Source: Microbispora siamensis
GTDB taxonomy: Bacteria; Actinomycetota; Actinomycetes; Streptosporangiales; Streptosporangiaceae
DNA: 64,000 nucleotides
NCBI RefSeq assembly: GCF_016863095.1
Contig: NZ_BOOF01000005.1
Span: forward strand, 124,001-188,000
Direction: 5' to 3'
In this document: positions 33,203-43,200 of the stretch, one piece after another
Numbering within the stretch: position 1 is the stretch's first letter
Layout of the letters: every line of letters starts with the position of its first letter
Made by a program: the position numbers and the translations under genes
The notes under the pieces: generated by a model
Databases searched by the model: none
Told to the model about the DNA's origin: nothing
Seen by the model: only the letters and a program-made list of their open reading frames with translations

Positions 33203-36200
33203 GGCGCCCCCGATGGCCAGGCATGGATTGTCCGTCCAGAACGCGTTACCGTCATCCAATTCGTGAGTTCACCCGTCCTGCCGATAACACCGATAGGGCC
33301 ATTCTCAACGAAAACCTTCGCCTTGTTGCCGATCCAGAGATCGTTCGCGTCTGCAAATCGCGCCGCTCTGAGGGCCTCTCCGGCCGCGTCCACCTGGAAC
33401 AGGAACTGGCTCTTGCCCGCAGGCAAGAAGCTTCCGTCCGGGAGCATCTTTCCTGCAAACGATCCACTCGTATGCGGAGCCATCGCAGCATCGTTCACGG
33501 TATATCTACCGTCGGTGAGGTTCCCGTGTCGATCACGGAAGGGCTTGTCTCCGCAGTTGTGGACGAGGACGGGGGCGGGTCCGGCTTGGACGTAGAAGGT
33601 GTGGGTGCCGGCGACGGTGAGGTCGTAGACGGCGGGGTGGGACGGCACCACCGTGGTGCCGACGACCTGGACGGTGGCGCCGGACGGGGTGCGGAGGCGG
33701 TCGGCCGGGGCCAGATGGTCGGCGCGGACCCAGGTGCGATCGACCGTGTCCCAGAACAGGTGGTGTTCCGTGGCGAGGATGACCCCGGTGTCGTGGCCCT
33801 TCTTGCCGTCGGTGTCGACGGTGATCTGGACGAGGCTGACGTAGCCGACGCCCGAGAAGGCGGCGACCACGAGCTTCGGGGCCGTCTCACCGGTCGACGG
33901 GTCGGTGGCGAGGACCTTGTCGCCGGGCTTGATCTTCTCGATCGCCCTGGTGGTGCCGTCGGCGAGCTTGACCAGGGTGCCGGCGACGAAGCTGTCGCAG
34001 GTCCCGCGAGATCCGGACGAGGCGTGCGCCCTCTCGCGTGCGGCGCCCCTTCCGGCCGATCGTGCGGCCGCGCCTTCGCCCGCTTCGGCCGCGTCCTCGG
34101 CGGCGGCGCCCGCCTTGCCCAGAGCGGCCCGCGCCTTGCTCGCGGCCTTGCCGACCGCCCCGGTGACGGCCTTGCCCGCCGCCGTGCTGGCCACCTTGCC
34201 GAGCACGGCCGAGGCTGCCTTGCCGAGCACGCCCCCGGCCGCGCCGGCCACGGCTCCCACCGCCGCCGCGTGGAATGCGCCGCCCAGGCTCCACTGGTCA
34301 CGCGGAGTGGAGACCATGTAGCCGGCGAGATTGCCCGCGGCTCCGCCGACCGCGGCGCAGCCGACGCTGCCGGCGCCGCCCGTGGCCACCTCACAGCCGA
34401 TGGTCACGGTCACCGAAACGGCGACGTTGACAATCGTGGCCTTGTGCTGGTTCCAGAAGTTCTTGGCCTTGCAGCCGAAGTCCCAGGTGCCGCAGTGCGG
34501 CCGGCTGACCGGCGGGGGCGGAGGAGGATAGGAAGGCGCGTTCCCGCTGCTCCCTTTGTTGCTGTCGCTACCGGTGTTGTAAGGAGCGTGCGCGCCGCCT
34601 CCATTGTCGCGGGGCAGCATCAGGCCGCTCGGGTCGGACTTGGTGACCGGGTTGTTGTCGGCGTAGGCGTAGCCGTTCCAGCTCTGGGGGTCGGCCGCGT
34701 CGAAGACGGGATCGACGGAGATGAAGCGGCCGGTCTCGGCGTCGTACTCGCGGGCGCCGAGGTGGGTGAGCGCCGTGGCGTCGTCGATGACGCCACCCAC
34801 GAAGCCTCTCTGTCCGGGCCAGAACGACGGTGGGGTGCCGCGCTGCTGCCCGAACGGGGTGAAGCGGCGGCGAGTGGGCGTCTGGGCCGCGTCGTCGGTG
34901 ACCGATATGTCAGTGGTGCCGTGGTTGTCGGCGCCTAACCAGGTCACGCCCTTGTTGGTCCGGGCCGCGACGACCTGGCCGCCGTGCGTGTAGTAGCGAG
35001 TGGCCGTCTTGGCGCCGGTGGCCTTGTCGACCCGGATCTCCATCCCGGCGACGTACAGGGTGGTGGAGGTGGGGTCGCGGCGGATCAGGCGCTCGCCGTT
35101 GGCGTCGTAGACGAAGGTGCTGACGCCGGAGGGGTCGGTGGACTTGGCGAGGTGTCCTTCGACGTCCCATTCCAGCGCCCGGCCCGAGCCGCGCTCGGTG
35201 GTGTTGCCTGCGGCGTCGTAGGTGTAGCTGTCGATCTGCCCGTCGCGGTCGCCGCCCTTGTACTCGACCGAGGTCAGCGTGTGCGGCTGCGGCTTGCCGG
35301 CCCCCGCGTACGTGTAGGTCTTGGTGACGTCGCCGCTCGCCTGGTGGTCGATCTCCTTGGTGCGGTTGCCGACCTTGTCGTAGGCGAAGGACTGCCAGTA
35401 CGGCGCCGGTCCTCCGATGATAGCCTGCGAGGGGTCGGCCGCGCAGTCGTCGGTGGCCGTCCACGCCTCGGTCAGGCGCTGCAGGTAGTCCTGCCGGAAG
35501 CACTGCACGTCGGGCGTCTGACCGGACGGCTTGTCCGTGATTTTGGTGATATTTCCGGAATCGTCGTAGGTGTAGTTGGTGTCCGCGACGGAGATCGGCG
35601 CCGTCTCTCGCTCGTACAGGGAACGGGTGAGCCGGTTGGTGCCCTCCTCGTAGAAGTTGGTCTCCTTCACCCGCTTCAGGCCGGTGCTCATCGTCATGTC
35701 GAGCACCTGGCCGAGCTTGGAGTACGTGGTGGAGGTGACGTAGTCGGTCAGGCCGCGCGTGGTGGTGGGGTTGCCGAGCTCGTCGTAGCCGTAGAGCATC
35801 GTCTCGCCGAGCAGCCCGCCGGCCGCGGGCAGCACCGTGCGGCGGACGGTGCCGTCGGGGTTGTAGTCGGTGCTGGTCTTGTAGGTGCCGGCGAGCGCGC
35901 CCTCGGAGGCCGGGATGACGGTCTCGGTGCCGAGGGTGCGGTAGGCGTCGTCGAAACCGGTGACGGCCGTCGTGTAGGCGTCCATGGCGCCGGTCGTGGC
36001 GTTCTTGACGTACCGGGTCGAGGCGGTCGGCTGGCCCTTGACGACGGTGCCGTCGGGCAGGGCGTCGTACGTCCACTCGGCGAGCTTGGTTCCGCTCGCC
36101 GAGGTGCCCTCGTACTCGGCGGTCTTGCGGCCGAGCGCGTCGTAGGTGAAGAAGACGCTCTTGCCGCGGGCGTCGGTGGTGGTCAGCAGGCGGTCGGTCG

Positions 36201-39200
36201 TGTCGTCGTACGTCAGCTTCGCGGTGCCCTTGTCGGGGTCGTCGAGCTGGACGAGGCGGCCGCGCAGGTCGTAGTGGTAGGTCCACGCGTTGCCGTCGGC
36301 GTCCTTGACGGTCGCGGGCTGCCCGGTCGGCGTGTAGGTGTAGGTGGTGGCGTCGTAGTCGCCGCTAGGGCCGTCGCCCTTGTACTCCCGGAACTCGACG
36401 ATCTCGCCGCGGGCGTCGGTGATCCTCGTGGTCGGCGTCGATCCCTCGGGAGGATCGACGCTGACGCGGTCGCCGCCATACGTCACGGTGGTGCGCCACT
36501 GCTCGCTGCCGCGCTTGCGGAAGATCTGCGCGGTGGCCCACTCCATGCCGTTGTAGACCGTGACGTTCTGACCGGGGACGTCGTCGTCGCTCGCCGGGGT
36601 CCACAGCGTGGCGCCGGGCGCCCCCTCGACGTAGTAGTCGTCGTTGGTCTTGTAGACCAGGCCGCGGCTGTCGTACAGCGTGTCGTTCACGACCCGGCCG
36701 CCGCCGGGGGCGGGTTGCTGGGTCTGGCGGGCGCGCAGCAGGCCGTCGTACAGGGCGTAACCGATGGTGTAATTCGCCCCGTCGTTGCGGAGCGTCGAGG
36801 TGGTCACCGTCGTCGGCCCGTCGGCCCGGATCTGGTAGCCGAACTTCATGTTCGGCGCCGAGGCGTACGTCGCCTTGGCGTGCCCCGGCAGCCACACGCC
36901 GGTCAGCCGGCCCAACGGGTCGTAGGCCATGTCGGTGCGCTTGCCGTTGACGTCGATCGTGGCGGTGGGGAGTCCCCAGGCCGGTTCGACCTCCGTCTTG
37001 CTCACGTGCCCGAGCGCGTTGGTCACCGTGGTGCCGGTAACCAGGCCGGTCGCAGGGGTGTACGCCGTGGTCGTCTTGCCGCCCGAGGCGTCGGTGACCA
37101 CCAGCGGCCTGCCGTACACGTCGAACGTGGTGGTGCCGGTGGTGACGTACTGCGGGCCGCCGTTCCACGAGCCGAGCTTCTCGGTCTTCGTGACGTTCCC
37201 CTTGTCGGGCGCGGCGCCGAACGCCTTGCCGTCGTAGTACCTGCGCACGTCGGAGGCCACGTCGCCCGGCCGGTCCGGGGTGACGCCGCACGCCTTGGTC
37301 ACGGTCTCCACGCGCGAGGCGTAGGAGATCATCCACTTGGCGTCGTCCCGGGCGTAGGTGGTGCGGGTGCACTGGTCGTCGCTCGCGGTGGACTCGTCGC
37401 CGAGGTCGTTCACCTGCGTGGGCAGGCCGTCGTTGTCGTAGTCGGTCTCGGTCTTCGTGTACCGCCAGCCGCCGGACGCCAGCGCGGTGCGGGTGCGCAC
37501 CGTGTCGGCCTGGACCAGGTGCGCGGTCGTGGTGCCCCAGGAGCGCACCCGCTTGGCGGTCTGCCTCGTCCAGTAGCCGGTGACGGTGCCGCTCAGGGCG
37601 GGACCGCCGGGGCCGTCGTAGTGGATCTCCTCGCGGACCCGTCCCTGCAGGGCGTCGGCGTCGTCCACGGCGGTGCCCGTGGAGTCGGTGACCTTCACGT
37701 TCCGCGTGCCCCCGCCGGGCAGCTCGTCGCCGTCCATGCCGCGGAAGTAGAGGTACTCCGACTGGGAGCGCTGCTCGGGCGCCTCGCCGTGGCTGATCCG
37801 GACCTTGCCGTAGCCGCGCCACTGCGACCAGGTCTTGTACTTCTCCTTGGTCAGCCCGTCGTCGTCATCGTGGTGCCAGGCGCCGCCGCCGAGGTACTCG
37901 TAGCTCGTCACCTCGTCGGGCGCGCCTCCCGTACGGTCGATCTCCCGCACCTGGGTGACGACGTACTTGTGGAACCAGTCGAGCTTGGGCGAGGTCGCGC
38001 CCTCCGGCGACCAGTACTGCGGGTAGCACCGCCGGGTGTTGGTACCGATGTCCGGCTTGTCGCCGGCCGTGCAGTCCTCGTCGGAGTAGGCGACGGACAG
38101 CGAGCCGCCGGTCTCGTTGTCGATCGCCGAGATCCGCCACTTGGTCAGCGGCGGGCGTCCTTCGAGGGCGTCGACGCGGTTGGGCTTCTGCACGCCCGCG
38201 AACCTCACCGACGGCAGCGAGGCCGTGCCGCCGCCGACCTTGCCGGTGTGGGTGATCCCGGCCAGCCACAGCGTGGCCGCCGTCCCGTCGCCGGGGGCGC
38301 GCATCTCCTGGTCGAGCGTCCAGGTGTCGACGTCCTTGTACGCGCTGCCCGACAACACCTGGGTGGTGACGGCGGCCAGCCGCTTGCGCGTCCAGAACGT
38401 CGGCGAGTACTTGTCGATGCACTTCTCGCCGGAGTCGCAGTTCTGGTCGTAGGGGACGTCGGGCCAGTACTTGGCGTTGTCCTTGGTGAACTTGTCCGCC
38501 GCGCAGTCGAAGCCCGACGTCGGGATGCACCGCTCCTTCACGTCGAAGGAGACCCGCGCCGGAGCGGACGAGGTGAAGATCGCGTCCGAGCGCTGTCCGT
38601 AGTCGATGCGCTTGAGGTAGCCGCCCCGGTCGTACGCGGTCGGGGTGCCGTTGGGCACGCCGTCGGTCAGCGTGGTGACGTCGCGGCGGTAGTAGTTGGT
38701 CTCCTTGCCGTACCAGAACGTGCTGACCGTGCCGTGCGGGTCGACGACGTAGTCGAGGTTCCACCGCCAGGCCTGCCGGCACCAGGAGTCGGAGAAGGCG
38801 CTCTTGTGGCACGGCTCGCCGTCGTCGTCGCCGAAGACCGGCACGGTCCAGGTGGCGTTCGTCTCCGCCTTGCCGTCCGCCCAGCCGGGCAGGTGGTTGC
38901 GGCCGAAGTAGTACTGGGTGCCGTCCGGGGTGGTGACCCGCCAGTACTCGCCGTCGTCGTCGCCGTTGTCGGCGCCGGAGAGCTTCTCGACCTTGGAACC
39001 GTCGTCGTCCTTCGGCTGCCAGGTGCCCGTCGCGTCGTCCAGCACCAGTTCGGTGGCCTGCCCGTTCAGCGACATCGTCGCGTTCGAGTTGCCCCAGCAC
39101 TGGTCGTTGCGCTTGGGCGTGACGCCGTCGTCGGCGCATGCCTTGTACCTGCGCTCGATGAACCCGGGCCAGTAGTCGAAGCCCTCGCCGATCCAGGAGG

Positions 39201-40209
39201 CCTGGTTGTTGGTGGCGACCGTGCGGCCGTCGACGCTGCCGGATGAGTAGGCGAGCCCGACGTTGGGGGTCGGACCTCCGGGGACCGGCGGCAGGCGCAG
39301 GGGGTAGGACCAGGAGAACGCCCCGCTCTGGTTGCTCACGCTCCAGGTGGCCGACGGGGACAGCGAGGTGGCCTCGTAGGTGCCCGCCGGTCCCGACGGC
39401 GCCGCCTCGGCCGCCAGCGTGGTCGCGCCGGCGGCGGCGAGGTCGACGTCCGCGGTCAACCGGCCCGCGGTGACGTCGTTGCTCGTGGGCAGCGGGGTAC
39501 GGGTCTGGCATTGCGGCAGGTCGGGCGTACTGGCGGCGCACCCGGGCAGCCGGACGAGGCGCAGCCGGGACGCCCAGTCGCCGCCGTAGGCGTACCGGAA
39601 GCCCGAATAGTCGACCGCGACCGCGACCCGCCGTGCCACTCCTCCCGCCTGCGGGGTCAGCTGGAGGCCCAGCCCCGTGACGCCCGACCGCTTGGCCGTG
39701 GGCGCGTCGAGCACCCGCACCTGCACCGCCGCCGAGGCCCCGGAGGACGGCGCCGAGGATTTCGCCGCGGTGTCCGAGGACGGCGCCGAGGTGCCGGGTT
39801 TCGCCGCGGTGTCGGAGGACGGTGCCGGGGTGCCGCCTTTCGCCGCGCCCGCCGGGCCGATCCACACCGGGAGCAGGCCGGCCCGCGCCATTCCCGGCCC
39901 CGCGCCCTTGCCCGGGGACGCCTTCGCGGCCGCCGCGTCCCCGGCGGGAGAGCCGAGGGCGACCACCGCCGTGCCGGGCTGCGGCCAGGTCACCGCGGGG
40001 GCGCCCTTGAGGTCGAACCGGGCCCCCGGGTCGGGCGCGGCGGCCCGCGCCCGGCTCTCGTGGCCGGGCACGGGACGCTGGTCCTGCGCCTTGTGCCAGG
40101 CCGGGTCGCCCGCGGCCTGGGCCACGGGCACCGGGACGGCCAGCGTCGCCGGCACCACGACCGCCAGCATCGCGGCGACCCCGGCCCAGCCCCGCCATGA
40201 AGCGAGCAC
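33199..40209 (-). CDS. RHS-repeat polymorphic toxin with Hint (pretoxin) domain and C-terminal toxin tip
   Basis: A 2336-residue secreted protein. GTG start with GGAGG 5 bases upstream; Sec signal peptide ending AVPVPVAQAAG. Next come a low-complexity linker with near-repeats (SSDTAAKPG), a TcaC/SpvB-like N-terminal half (NVGLAYSSGSVDGRT), many RHS/YD repeats (YDALGRKTAEY, YDELGNPTT, YDKVGNRTKE) and the RHS core ending ISVDPVFDA...PVTKSDPSG near residue 1860. After an Ala-rich helix-forming linker comes a Hint domain from CDSFVAGTLVKLADG (about 2070) to VLVHNC (about 2220). That domain should release the last ~115 residues (RDRHGNLTDGRYTV to IHAWPSGAP). This tip is not one I can name; a nuclease fold is possible. 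Delivered by contact or export to kill rivals. Confidence 0.92.
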   Translation of the reverse strand: MLASWRGWAGVAAMLAVVVPATLAVPVPVAQAAGDPAWHKAQDQRPVPGHESRARAAAPDPGARFDLKGAPAVTWPQPGTAVVALGSPAGDAAAAKASPGKGAGPGMARAGLLPVWIGPAGAAKGGTPAPSSDTAAKPGTSAPSSDTAAKSSAPSSGASAAVQVRVLDAPTAKRSGVTGLGLQLTPQAGGVARRVAVAVDYSGFRYAYGGDWASRLRLVRLPGCAASTPDLPQCQTRTPLPTSNDVTAGRLTADVDLAAAGATTLAAEAAPSGPAGTYEATSLSPSATWSVSNQSGAFSWSYPLRLPPVPGGPTPNVGLAYSSGSVDGRTVATNNQASWIGEGFDYWPGFIERRYKACADDGVTPKRNDQCWGNSNATMSLNGQATELVLDDATGTWQPKDDDGSKVEKLSGADNGDDDGEYWRVTTPDGTQYYFGRNHLPGWADGKAETNATWTVPVFGDDDGEPCHKSAFSDSWCRQAWRWNLDYVVDPHGTVSTFWYGKETNYYRRDVTTLTDGVPNGTPTAYDRGGYLKRIDYGQRSDAIFTSSAPARVSFDVKERCIPTSGFDCAADKFTKDNAKYWPDVPYDQNCDSGEKCIDKYSPTFWTRKRLAAVTTQVLSGSAYKDVDTWTLDQEMRAPGDGTAATLWLAGITHTGKVGGGTASLPSVRFAGVQKPNRVDALEGRPPLTKWRISAIDNETGGSLSVAYSDEDCTAGDKPDIGTNTRRCYPQYWSPEGATSPKLDWFHKYVVTQVREIDRTGGAPDEVTSYEYLGGGAWHHDDDDGLTKEKYKTWSQWRGYGKVRISHGEAPEQRSQSEYLYFRGMDGDELPGGGTRNVKVTDSTGTAVDDADALQGRVREEIHYDGPGGPALSGTVTGYWTRQTAKRVRSWGTTTAHLVQADTVRTRTALASGGWRYTKTETDYDNDGLPTQVNDLGDESTASDDQCTRTTYARDDAKWMISYASRVETVTKACGVTPDRPGDVASDVRRYYDGKAFGAAPDKGNVTKTEKLGSWNGGPQYVTTGTTTFDVYGRPLVVTDASGGKTTTAYTPATGLVTGTTVTNALGHVSKTEVEPAWGLPTATIDVNGKRTDMAYDPLGRLTGVWLPGHAKATYASAPNMKFGYQIRADGPTTVTTSTLRNDGANYTIGYALYDGLLRARQTQQPAPGGGRVVNDTLYDSRGLVYKTNDDYYVEGAPGATLWTPASDDDVPGQNVTVYNGMEWATAQIFRKRGSEQWRTTVTYGGDRVSVDPPEGSTPTTRITDARGEIVEFREYKGDGPSGDYDATTYTYTPTGQPATVKDADGNAWTYHYDLRGRLVQLDDPDKGTAKLTYDDTTDRLLTTTDARGKSVFFTYDALGRKTAEYEGTSASGTKLAEWTYDALPDGTVVKGQPTASTRYVKNATTGAMDAYTTAVTGFDDAYRTLGTETVIPASEGALAGTYKTSTDYNPDGTVRRTVLPAAGGLLGETMLYGYDELGNPTTTRGLTDYVTSTTYSKLGQVLDMTMSTGLKRVKETNFYEEGTNRLTRSLYERETAPISVADTNYTYDDSGNITKITDKPSGQTPDVQCFRQDYLQRLTEAWTATDDCAADPSQAIIGGPAPYWQSFAYDKVGNRTKEIDHQASGDVTKTYTYAGAGKPQPHTLTSVEYKGGDRDGQIDSYTYDAAGNTTERGSGRALEWDVEGHLAKSTDPSGVSTFVYDANGERLIRRDPTSTTLYVAGMEIRVDKATGAKTATRYYTHGGQVVAARTNKGVTWLGADNHGTTDISVTDDAAQTPTRRRFTPFGQQRGTPPSFWPGQRGFVGGVIDDATALTHLGAREYDAETGRFISVDPVFDAADPQSWNGYAYADNNPVTKSDPSGLMLPRDNGGGAHAPYNTGSDSNKGSSGNAPSYPPPPPPVSRPHCGTWDFGCKAKNFWNQHKATIVNVAVSVTVTIGCEVATGGAGSVGCAAVGGAAGNLAGYMVSTPRDQWSLGGAFHAAAVGAVAGAAGGVLGKAASAVLGKVASTAAGKAVTGAVGKAASKARAALGKAGAAAEDAAEAGEGAAARSAGRGAARERAHASSGSRGTCDSFVAGTLVKLADGTTRAIEKIKPGDKVLATDPSTGETAPKLVVAAFSGVGYVSLVQITVDTDGKKGHDTGVILATEHHLFWDTVDRTWVRADHLAPADRLRTPSGATVQVVGTTVVPSHPAVYDLTVAGTHTFYVQAGPAPVLVHNCGDKPFRDRHGNLTDGRYTVNDAAMAPHTSGSFAGKMLPDGSFLPAGKSQFLFQVDAAGEALRAARFADANDLWIGNKAKVFVENGPIGVIGRTGELTNWMTVTRSGRTIHAWPSGAP

Positions 40210-40253
40210 GACTACCTCCGGTTGAACGTCGATGAAGGGGGACGAGGCGGCGG

Positions 40254-43200
40254 TCAGCCGTCCAGGGGAAGTCCCAGGGTGAGGTTGACGATCTGGCGAT
40301 CGGTGAGTGTCCCGGCGAACACGCGGACGTCGTCCACGTCGCCGGCGAAGTAGTCGACGTAGCCGCCCCGGTACTTGACCCGGCCGATCTCGAGGCCGCC
40401 GCTCGCGTGCCAGCCCGACGACGGCCGTACGTCGGAGATCTGTCCGTTGACGTACAGCCGGATCTCCTTGGCGACCTCGTCGTACACGCCCACGAGGTGG
40501 GTCCAGGAGTTGATCGCTGAGCAGTCGATCGGCTCGGCGGACTTGGCGACCGTCATCTTCTCGGTGTCGGTGTCGTCACTGGCGGTGGAGAAGCCCCAGC
40601 GGGACACCTTGACGCCGTTCTCCGTGTAGACGCGGTAGCCGAGGTAGAAGCCGCTGTTCCTGCTGCCGTCCTGGCCGACGGCGGTCATCACGCGGTCCGG
40701 CAGCACGCAGGTGTCGTCGCCGGCCAGGCGCACCCAGGCCGACACGGTGTAGCTGTGGTCGGTACGCACGGGGGCCGAGGCGGTGGTGGCGTACGCCGTG
40801 GCGCCGTCGAGACTGAGCACGCCGGCGCCGTCGACACCGTCGTCGGACCAGGCGGCGCTCCCCTTGAGGGTCGCGGTCCTGCCGTAGCCGGAGGAGTCGG
40901 CGCCGGACGTGCCCGTTCCCTCGTCGAACGCCCACCGGCCGGACAGGGCCGGAGGCTGCTTGGCCATGACGGCGATCTCGTTGCCGAGCGCCGGGTCGTT
41001 CACGGTTCGGGGGTCGTCGGACAGGATCCGGTCCCAGACCCGCACCTCGTCGATGTCACCGGCGAAGTTCTCCTGGAAGGTCCCGTTGTACTTCACCCGC
41101 CCGAGCTGCAGCGGCCCGGTGGCGTCCCAGGGCGTGTAGGTGTACGCGGCCGGGACGGACTGCCGTACGCCGTTCACGTACAGGCGGAGTTGCCCGGCCG
41201 GGGCGTCGTAGACGCCGGCCAGGTGGGTCCACACCCCGACCTGCGGCTCCGTGTCGCTCACGACCCGGACGATCACGGGGTTGTCCTTGTCGGCGTCGTA
41301 CTTGTTGAAGATCCACCGCTTGTAGGACGAGGAGTAGTAGAGCTGGAAGCCGACGCCCCTGTTGCCGGCCTGGCTCACCACCGTGGAGTTCCTGCTGTTG
41401 TCGGTCAGGCGCACCCACGCCGAGACGGTCATGCCTCTGTCGGTGTGCACGACGGGCCCGGAGGTGGTGCCGTAGGCGGTGGAGCCGTCGAGGTGGACGG
41501 CTCCGTTCACCCGGCCTCCGGTCCAGCCGGTGGTGCCGGACAGCGTCACCGGATGCGGGGCGGCGCCGGAGTCCGCGGCGCTGACACCCGACGTCTCGTC
41601 GAGATGCCACTCACCGGCGGGGCCGGCGCCGGCCTTCACGTAGAAGCTGTACGCGGCGGGCGTCTTGCCCACGTTGCCCGCCTTGTCGACCGGGAAGACG
41701 TACAGCGTGTTGATCCAGTCGTGCCGCGGCGCGACCTTCACGGTCACCGACGTCTGCCCCGAGGGAATGGTCACCTGGGTCGCCGGCGTGGCGAGAGCGG
41801 CATCGTCCAGGGCGTACCGGAAGCTCGTCACGTCGCTCTCGCCGTCCCCCGGGCTGAGGGTGAACGCTCCCTCGGAGCCGACGCCGCCCTTCCAGTCGTC
41901 GGGAGTGTCGGCGGGGTAGTCCCCCGAGGCCACCTTCGGCAGCGTCGCCGGGTCGACCGTGTCGACGGTGAACTCGCACCAGGGACTCCACGCGCTGGCG
42001 TCGGTGCCGTCGTAGGCCCGCACCTTGTAGGAGTAGCTCTCGCCGCTGACCAGTCCGGGCAGCTTGATCTCGTGGTCGGTCGCGGTGGTGGTGTACTTGT
42101 ACGCCGTCTTGCCGCCGCCGGGCAGTGAAGAGGTGATGCTCTCCCACGCACCGGTGGTCGTGTTGTAGTGGTTCATGACGAACTCCGCGCGTACGCCGTC
42201 GTTCGCCTTGTCCGGGTCGTAGATCTTCGCCTTGAGCCTGATCGGGTTCGCGGCGTCACCCGCGTTGATCCACGGGCGGTTCGCCCCCGTCACGCACGGC
42301 GTGCCGGGATAGGTGCCCACCCCGGACGGCGTGGCGGGCGGGGTGTTGTAGTCGACCACGAGCTTGGGCGAGCCGCTGAAGCCCTTCCAGCCCCACACGC
42401 TGCCCGCGCCGTCGTCGTAGTCGTTCAGTCCGAACGTCGTGTTCGACCAGCCGTTCTCGGCGGCCTTGACGATCGCGCCGGTGACGTCGAACTCGATGCC
42501 CTTGTCCGGGCAGGAGGAGCTGTATCCGGCGTCGGACGCCACGCTGTCGAGATGGTCGGCCCAGGACGGCTGGTGGCTCCAGGTCGTGGACGTGGAGATG
42601 CCGCCGGTCAGCCAGATCTGCGCGACCTGCGGGTCCGACCTGCACCCCCACGACTTGGTCTGGGTGATCCGGAACGTCGCCTTGAGGATGTGCTTGCCGT
42701 TGACGTTGTCGGAGTCCATCCGGAAGAACGACCGCTTGACCCCGCTGCCGTAGTAGCCGATCTCCGGCGTGTGGTCGGAGTTCCAGTACGACTGCGAGGG
42801 GTACGCCTTGTCGACGTACGTCCAGGCCAGCTTCGACCCCGACCACTGGGGATCGATGTAGACGGGGTAGACCGTGTCCGGGCCGGTCAGCACCGAACTG
42901 TCGGGTGTGAGGGCCACCCGGTCGCCGGCGACGTCGACGCCCATCAGCGCCTGCTTGGCCTGCTGCCGCGGCCCGGCGACCGCGGGTCCGAGGTCCTTGC
43001 CCGAGGAGTCCCACATGCGGGGCTGCGGCGCGTGGAAGACCTCGGTGCCCGTGTCGGTCACGGCGCTCAGGGCTCCGGCTGGCGTCTTGCGCACGGTCAG
43101 CCCGTTCGCCCGCATGCCGAAGGCGAGCCCGGCCAGCGCCGGGTTGGCCGCGGCCTCCCGGCTCTTCACCACCAGGACCTCGGAGTATCCGAGCACCGAG

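Noticed and set aside
33203..33259. Upstream ATG for the immunity gene
   Set aside because: It lies inside the toxin tip; the ATGA overlap at 33202 is the usual coupled arrangement.
34984..39246. Very long open frame on the plus strand, opposite the RHS gene
   Set aside because: It is the mirror of a high-GC gene. Its translation is Val/Gly/Arg-rich without motifs, while the minus strand has a full RHS protein.
39740..39850. CRISPR-like array
   Set aside because: The repeats are in-frame protein linker repeats with no spacers.
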